DNA from: an uncultured Clostridia bacterium
GTDB lineage: Bacteria; Bacillota; Clostridia; Christensenellales; UBA1242
Direction of reading: 5' to 3'
Assembly (NCBI GenBank): GCA_946487985.1
Contig: CAMLUY010000002.1
Span: forward strand, 1-25,183
DNA: 25,183 nt
The notes beneath the pieces are model-generated. The model had not been told where the DNA came from. It saw only the letters and a list, made by a program, of their open reading frames with translations, and made no database searches. Numbering within the stretch: position 1 is the stretch's first letter; each line of letters opens with the position of its first letter. Below are positions 11,101 to 20,100 of the stretch, one piece after another. Both the position numbers and the translations under genes were made by a program.

Positions 11101-14100
11101 GAATGAAGTTGCCTTCTGATATGATGCGGACATCTTGGCCATAGTTTTCTGAATCTGCCTGGTTCACTTTGTATATGCCGCCAGTAATTGAACCTGAAAA
11201 ATCGTTTATTTTTTCAAGATTAACGCTGTACTCGTCTTCATAATCTTGCAAATTGATGTCTGCATATTCATCTGAACCTTCAGCCACACGCCCGCGGACA
11301 ATGACGTTTACATTGCTGTCGTTCATTGCGTTGAACGCTTGTTCAACATTATAGCAATCAAGATAAAGCACGTCGGTTGTACGTTGATACCTTATTTCAG
11401 GGAAGAGCATGTCGTCTGGGTGACGCCAGTTTGTTCTGTCCCAAGTGCCAGAGCTGAGGAAGCCCTGTTGAGTGTAGGTGTAACCGACCGAAGCATTTTC
11501 GTAGAGGTTTGCCGAAGAAATCACGTACACTTTGCTCTTTTCGTAAAGCGTGTCGTCGGTTTCGTCAACATTGCCTATAATGTTGCCGCTGACATCACCA
11601 AAAAGGTTGAAGTCAACAGTATTACCGCTTTGCACATAGTTTTGATAGTATGCAACTGTTGGCACTTGAATATTTTGTCCGTCGTTGACTGACGTATTTA
11701 TTGTCATCAAATTCATGTATGACGTGTAGGTATCGATATTGATGTCAACCTTTTCACCATTAGCATCGAACGTTGAGCCAACAAATGTGTTGAACTTGTA
11801 TCTGTTTGAAAGGTTTGCCCCTGCAAAGCTGCTGTCAACCTCATCATATTGTCCTGTTTGATAGTCGTATGTTGTAAAGTAGTTGAATGCGTTTACAGCA
11901 AGCATTGCCACGCGTGGAGCGTTGCCTTTGATGAAGCCGAACAGTCCACCAGCCATGCCTTGACCATTGAGGTTTGCACGCACGTCACCTGTTGCATAAA
12001 CTTCGTTCATGTAGTATTTTGTGCTTACTGAGCTTGTGTTTGTGTCGTCAATCTTGTCGTTTTGAGCACTGTAATTTGACGCCTCAGACAAGTCAAGTGC
12101 GCCGAACAGTCCACCGGCATATTCGGCTGTTGGGCTTGTAACGTTGATCTTTGAATATGACACTTCAATAGAACCGCTGCCCACATAGCCTGCAATACCG
12201 CCAATATACATCTGCGAATATTCTGTGCCAGTCTGATAGAACAGATCAAGTGCGCCACGTTCAACAGCTGTATTGCCGTTGTAGTAATTGCCGATATTCT
12301 CTTCAATCAAGTCTTGTGTTGTTTGGTCATATTCAGCAAACACCCTATTGAGCGAGCCAAAGGATTGACCAACAATACCGCCGGCAAAGTATTTTGTTGA
12401 AAGGATGCGGCTTGAATTTGCGCTGCTGCTGCCAGTAACTTGCAAGCCTGCATCGCTAATATTTGTCTGATAACCTGCAAGACCAAATAACCCGCCGACA
12501 ATTTGACCTTGTACTTTTACAACACCTGTTGCGCGTACATTATTGATAGCATAATTTGGTGATTGGTTATAGCTAAACTCGCGATTGTCAACAATGTAGG
12601 CATCAACAAAGCCAATCACGCTGCCTGCATATGAATATTTTTGAAGGCGTGATAATAGCGACGATGAGTTGTTTGTGTTGGAATTTAAATTATTTTTTAG
12701 TTCAGACCTGAATTCTCTGAGTCCGCTTACAGTCATGTAAGCATTGTCTGTCTGATAAACCTCTGCTGTAATCGTTGGGTTTGTGATAGTAATATTTTTT
12801 ACAGTTATATTGCCAAAAGCCATACCTGCAAGACCGCCAACAAAATTCAGTCCGTTGACCCTTGCATTGTCAGCAAAGGTGATGTCGATGCTGAGCAAGA
12901 TTGCATCTTTGACGTATCCTGCAAGAGCGCCTACCATTGACACATCACCCGCAACCACTTGGTTTGCTTGGATGTCAAGGTTGGTCACCTTTGGTCTTGC
13001 GCCATTTCTGCTTTCAATCGAGGCGAAAAGACCGTATGCTACACCAGAAATGTCTGATGTAATTGAAAGATTGCGAATTGTAAAGCCGTTGCCGTAAAGG
13101 CTGCCGCTGAAAGCTTTGTATGTCGAGATGAGCGCGGCTGATGCGCCTGAAAGTTCGCTCAAATCGATGTCTCCAACCAAGCGATAGTTGCCCCAAACTG
13201 AGGTGGTGTTGTACAGCTCTTGAATATAGCTTGATTGAGAGTTGCCCATCACCTCTACAAAATCGGTAGCGCTTGCAATAATGACTGGGTTGAACTCTTT
13301 GCCAAGGCTGGTGTCAATTTCGCGTGCCGAGTCGGTGTATTGCAATGTCGCATAAGGCATAATGTACTCGCCGTTTTCATTCTGAGCGGTGTTGCCCTCA
13401 TATGATGAGTCATCGTCAATGTAGAAGATGTATCGGTGAGAGATGAACTCCAAGTTTGGCTCAACCAGTGTTATACCATCTTGGCCGATACGCCACGTGC
13501 CATCTGTTTCACCCTCAGCGATTGCGAAGCCATAGAAGAAGCTTGAATCCTGAGGATTGCTTACAAGTATTGCACCTGTTGCGTACTGCGATTCTGTTGA
13601 ATCATCGCTTGCTTCCTCTCTGCCCTGATAGAACTTATTGAAGAAATAGCAGTTGATGTACTCGCCCTGAGCAAGCAGGTCACCGCTTGCGTTCACACCA
13701 GAGAAGTTCATTTGGGTGAAGCGTGAGTTCACAATCTGCGAAGCCGAATAGCTTGTTTCGATTGTGCCTGTATTTTGATATACAAAGCCAGAAACTAGAT
13801 AAACGCGAACTTCGTCATTTGAGTTTGCTATCAGAATATTTGAATAACTGTCTTTGACAAGACCATTGTTGCTGTGTACAAAGCCTGCAATGCAGCCAAG
13901 GTTGGATTTGAGTGACGAGCCTTCATATGCATATTCTGAATAGTCAGCCATTGACTCGTCTGACTTCACGCCTTCAACAAAGCTTGTCAAAATGCTGCCA
14001 GTGTTCGTTCCTGCAAAGCCTGAGGTGTCGTATTCGGTATCATTTGAGTTGTTTTGCATGTCAAGCTGTTTTACAAAAGATGCTGCAATGTCGCCAGTAT

Positions 14101-17100
14101 TTGTAAGTACAAATCCAGCCATATCGCCCTGACCTACAATATTGAACTGACCCAGGCTGAGTGAAGTTGCATAGGTATAGTTCGTCAAAGTCGAGCCAAT
14201 AACCTTTTGGTTGCCAAGAATGGTTATTTCATCGCCGCCAACACGAGAATTTGTGATGCTGCCGCTGTTTGAAAGAACAAATCCTGCAACCGATGGCAGC
14301 CAGGTTGAACCAGTAGTAATGAACACTTCGTCTGTGGTGTTTGCGCCACGAATAAATGAAAGGTTTATTCCCTCTGGATTGTTGTGTCTGACACATGCTG
14401 GATCATTCAGGATGTCGGTTTCGCCTTTGGCTGTGGCGTCTGTGTAGAATGAAACCACTTCGCAGTTGGTAATCGTGCCTTCATTGTTTATTGCAAAGCC
14501 TGCAACGTTGATTTCTGCATTGTCACTTGTGAATTGCGCAAGATTCACACGAATCTGCCCGCCGTTGTAAAGGTTCACCCTGATATTTTTAAGCGTTGTT
14601 GAAAATACAACTCTGTTGAACAAGGCAAGGTTGAGATTGTTGCCCTGAGGCTGAGTATTGAATGACTTTATGAAAATTGTATAGCCATTGCCATCAAGGC
14701 TGCTGATTAGATTGGTGTCGAAAGGCGTAAAGTTTTCAAGCACAATGTCATTTTCGAGAATGTAATCATGTGCTGTTACATTCCCTGTTGAAGTATAGTT
14801 TTCTGGGTTGAGATTATTAAAGTCTGTTGCATTTGAAATTGTCAAAGGCAGGTCAGGGTCTGAATATGCCTGTACCGAAACGGTAAAGTATGTTTCGTAT
14901 GTTGTTGTAATATTCCCTGCTGTAACGTAGGTTCGAACCATCATTTGAACCGAATCCGCCATTTGCAGTCCCACAACCACTGCGTCCTGAGTTTCATTGT
15001 CAAATTCAAAGCTGAGAGGTGCATCAATAGTGCTGTCTTTCCAGTGTACAGGCTCGCCATCAACAATATAGTACAGCCTGTCGCTGAGTGTTTGCAGCAC
15101 AAGATCGCCAGTAACCTGGTCGTAGATATAGTTGATGGCATAGTTTACGTCGCCTGATTCTGGCAGGCTGGATGGATAGTAATTATCGCTTAAAAAGTCA
15201 TTGCGCTTTTGCATCAATTCTTGAACTTTTGCAACGCTTTCTGCGTCATTTCTGTCGTAATTGTAGCTTTCTGGCAATACGGTATAATCAACATCAAAAG
15301 AGCGAGCTACGCCAAGCCAAACGTTCAAATTGCCATCTATTGAGTTTTCAATAGTAATATTGTTATGGTCGATCTTGAAATCAACCAGCACTGCGGTTGC
15401 AGATGTCGTCTTGATTTCCTCAGTGCCGTTGAGCACTCTTGACACCCTAGCTTGAACTGTAAAAGCGTTGCTTTCGCTGGCCACGCTTGCAAGCACAGAT
15501 GTGCTGAGCGTTGCTGTATATGTTCGTATGCCTGTGATAGGATCGACTCCGTTGTCTGTAAGCTGAGAAATCTCAATTCCGCTCATTTCAGCGCCTTCAA
15601 GTATAACGCTTTCAACCCTTTGGTCTTCAAGCACACGCACCTGAACTTGTGAAGTAGAACCCAATGCTACATACGAAGTATTCAGTCCATCAATGGTGAT
15701 TTGCGGCTCTGACAAATAGCTGATTGTCAAACAGTCATTGACGTAGGTTATCCTATTGCCTTCACTTTCAAAGAAAGACGCTGTGAACGTCAGAATGCTG
15801 TCAGCGTTCACTGTACTGCTGATATTGATTTCAAAATAGATCTTTCCGCCCCTCTTTTCTTCTGGGGTTGGAATGTAGGTCAATGTGTTGCCTTCAATGT
15901 AGTAGTTAGCGTCTGCTTTTTCGGCATATTTATTGTAGTATGTTGTGTCATCATCGCCTTCATTGTAAAGGTTTTGCAGCAATCCGAATTTCACAGCCTG
16001 CGAAACAGTCGAACCACTGTATGAAAGCGTCATATAATCGTAGTATGCAAACTCAGGATTGACGTTGATTTGCATAATCGCGCTGCTACCAGGCGACAAA
16101 ACACCTACCTGTTGTCCGCGAGTATGAATGGTAGTGTTTTTGCCATCAACATTGCCCCAAACCGAGCTTTCAATTTTGAAGGTGTTTACGTCTACGCTTG
16201 TAAAATTTTGTTTTGTCAGTTCAACACGAACATATCCGCTGTCACCAACGCGGCTTGTTGAACCGCTGTTCGATTCAAATGACACTTCAAAGTCCATATC
16301 GCCATCAATCTGAGTTCTGTAACTTGGATATACCGAAATTGAGACCTCAAAGACAAACGAATAAATGCCTTGTTCGTTTGGTTGTGCATTTGGATTGGTA
16401 ATAGTCACTGATGCAGAAAGTACAAAGTTTTCATTTGTAGCATCAGTTTGTGTCAATGCATAGTTGTATACACTGGTGGTTTCAACATTGTCACCGTCTT
16501 CGCTGACAACGACCATGTTTTCGCCGTTGTATGCAATGATTGGTCGAAGATTTGTGTTGTCTGTTGCTGCTGTTGTCTTTACCTCCACCTTAATTGATGC
16601 ATTTGTTGACGGAGTCAACGGCAGAGATTCACCTGAGTAGTTGAATTCGATTACACCATCTGTCGGCGCGATTTTGAAACTGATTGCAAATTTGTTGTTT
16701 ACAGCATTTTGATATGTCTCATCAGTAAACAGCTTAGGCAACAGGGTTATTGTGCTTGTTGCCGTATTGTTGTCTGCTGTGACATTGACCTGGCTGTCGC
16801 TGATTTTTGTCACTGTTACAGGTACAAGACCCTGATCATTTTCATCTGAAATTACCGAAGAGTATTCAAGGCTGTAATTAGCCTGCAACAAATCAAATCT
16901 GTTTGCACTGTTGCCAAGAACTATTGTTTGTTTTTCTGGCATCACTGTAAGGCTGCGTGACTTCGTCTTTTGCAAATATGTGGTGGTATTTTCATTGATT
17001 ACGCTGCCCTGTCCAGCATTGTTTTGATATGAAACAATCATGTTTGACAGTGCGTTCACCACTTTAATGTCGATTTCTTTTGAGTTTGAAACATCATGTT

Positions 17101-20100
17101 TTGAAGAAAGAACCAGTTTGATTTCGCCAGTGCTTGAAATATCAATAGTACTGCCGATTGTCTTTACAACGCGCGTATCAGATGAACTGAGGATTATATT
17201 TGTTGAAAGAGCGCCGTTTTCAAGAAGCTCTGACAGACTGATTGCATTCATCTGATTTAAATCATTGATTTCGCTTGCCGTCATGTCGTTAGCGCCTGAA
17301 AGTACGTCATAGTAGAAAAGTATGCCATGACTGCTGTCAACTGCGAGAGAACGGTAATATCCGTTTTCATCAACGATAGTTGACAGGTCGCTTGTAAGGT
17401 CGGTCACCTTTTCGTCCTGGTAAAGGTTTGCGTAGTGCTTTTCATCCTCGCCATTTACGTACGAAAGAAATCCTTCGTCACCCTTACCAATCAGGTTTAC
17501 GCTGTATTCATTTGAGTACACAATTTCTATTTCACGCGGGCTTGTACCTGCTGCATAGTAGCCATAGTAGTAATCAGAATTGTCTGTTGCGCCACTGTTT
17601 GCAGCCTGTGAACCAAACGCTGAGTTTGTACTGTCAAGTACTGCAAAGACGATATCAAGAGTGAACGAGCCTTCTGTTCTGCCGATGATTGCACCGCGAG
17701 TAGCGCCTTTCAGTACATCGCCCACAGCCTCATTGTCAATATTATAATTATACGCAAATGTGTTTGAAATGATGGAATTGTTTTCAGCCTGCCCAGCAAT
17801 ACCGCCAACGATAGCCCCAGTGAAAGTATTAGGCAAGGTCGATTCGTCATTATTTCGGTCAGCAAGGTTGTAAAATTCAACGCGAGAATTTTCTATTGAG
17901 CCATAGTTTTGTCCAGCAACGCCGCCGACTGTAAGATTTGAACCATTAATCGTCAGACCAAGCACGCGTCCGCCATTGATTTCGCCGCTGTTGATTCCAG
18001 TCAAACCGCCAGCAAAGCCGTTGTTGCCGCTTGCAGTCAATATTGATGAATTTCTGCCTTGAACATCGACTGTAACATTTGTAAGTTTGCCAAGGTTTTC
18101 ATTTACTACAAAACCGTATGCGCCAGATTCATTTGCGGCACTGTTTACTCTTCCTGAGAAGGTAATGTTGCGAATTTCTGCCCCCTCAGCAAGTGTGTTG
18201 GCAAAGTTTGCCCCATCAATTTCAAGAGTAACTGATGAATTATAGCCTTGAAGACCTCCGCTGAAAACATCAAACGCGGTGCGTGTTGAGTCTATTTCAA
18301 GACTGTTCATTATTGTGTAGTAGTAGTTTGGATTGATGTCGTTGAATGACTGTTCATCATAAATTCTGTATGCATAGTCAAAACTTGAACCGTCCGCAAC
18401 AGTAATTTTTACTTTGAGCAGGATTTCTGAAAAATCTATATTTGTTGCAACACCTTCGAGAGAGGCGTTCGATTGGAAGTATCCGTACTGCACAAGATAT
18501 TCATACCCTGTCATGTTCGTGCCCGACATAATCTGGCCAAGCATGCTGATTGGCATTGTGTGTGATTGCAGTTTTCCATCTTCGGAAATTTCGTCATTTT
18601 TATCAAAGTACACAAGGCTGCCATTATAAACTGCGTCTTCTGGCATCAAATACAGATACCCAACTGTACCTTTTGTAATTGTGCCGCTCAGTTTTACGCC
18701 AAGTATGTTTTGTGAAATATTGTTGTCTATGCCAACAAAACTGCCGTCTTCAATAGCGGTATTGTCTTCGCCTGTGATTACGTATGCCACATTGCTGTTG
18801 CGTGCGTTTGTCGGTGACGTCGACAGCAGCATGTAGTATGGCTCCTGGCTGCCTATTTCAAAATAAATACCGTCACTGTCAGAGCCTTCCCAATTAAGCG
18901 TTTCAACACGCTGAGCATTTCTGATGTAAATATCGATTACCGTCCACATAACGTCGCGCGTTATGGTTTCACCGTTTTCGCTTAGCAAAGATAGCTGATA
19001 ATGAATTTCAAGCGTATCGCTGAAATTGTACTCGCCAAAATTGGTTAAAGTTTCAATATAGAAGGAAATTGACGAACCTGTTATGGCAATATCGGTAATC
19101 ATGTACCTGCCATTTTCCCAAGTTACCGACCAGGTTAGCGAATTTCCAGACAGTGTTGGTTCGCCCATTACTGGATTACCTGAGCTGTCACGCTGAGTTG
19201 AAACAAATTCAAAGTTTGAAATGCTTTTGTATGTAATATCAGGCTGATCGAAATTGATGGTGATTCTTTTTCTTATTGCATTGATGTCGCGCTGCGTATT
19301 GACTGTATTAGCTGCATAAAGGTTGACTTGACCATCGCTGTTTGGATATACAGACATGCCGTTTGGTGCGACATAGCTTTCAATCATGACTATTCGAGTA
19401 ATTGTGATGTCTTGTGCATTGCCATATTCGTCAATGCTTCTGCCTTTGAAAGACAGCACAGCATATGTAAAGCCAACACTTTTTGTAATTATTGAATTTT
19501 CTGCGGTAAAGTATGCAATATCCGAACTGTTGCCCAAATTAGCGGCGGCACATAAAATCAATTTAATACCGTCAGCAGAATTGATCAAGTTTTTGTACCA
19601 ATCAAGATTTATGCCAAATGCGCCGAACTCCTCTTCAAACAAATCCGACCAATCAAAATATGATACCGAAATTTCAGCTACTGCACTGTAATTGTTTGAC
19701 GTATTGTAATTGTAGAGCACTGGTGTTGTTGTATCATTTTTCAACATCAAAAGTGACAAACTTGTTGTCGATTGCAATTCTTCAAACGAGATATTTCTGT
19801 ACTGAGCCAAAATATCCGCAAATGATGAGCCTTCGCCAATGCCACCTGGATATGTAACATCATACGCTTTTGTGCTGTAAAGCCTGTTTGTAACAGAGTT
19901 CAGTATATTTGTGTTATCATAAAGCACTGCTGCCGATTTTAAAGGAAGGAAAATGTCAATATCGAAAGGTTCACTTGTAAGCCCGTTGCGATGACAAATT
20001 TGATAGCTGTCAAGACTTGTTATACCAAAACTTTCGCGATTCAATGTGAATGTGATTGAAAAAGTAATTGAATCATCGTCAGCATCGACACGAACAGGTT

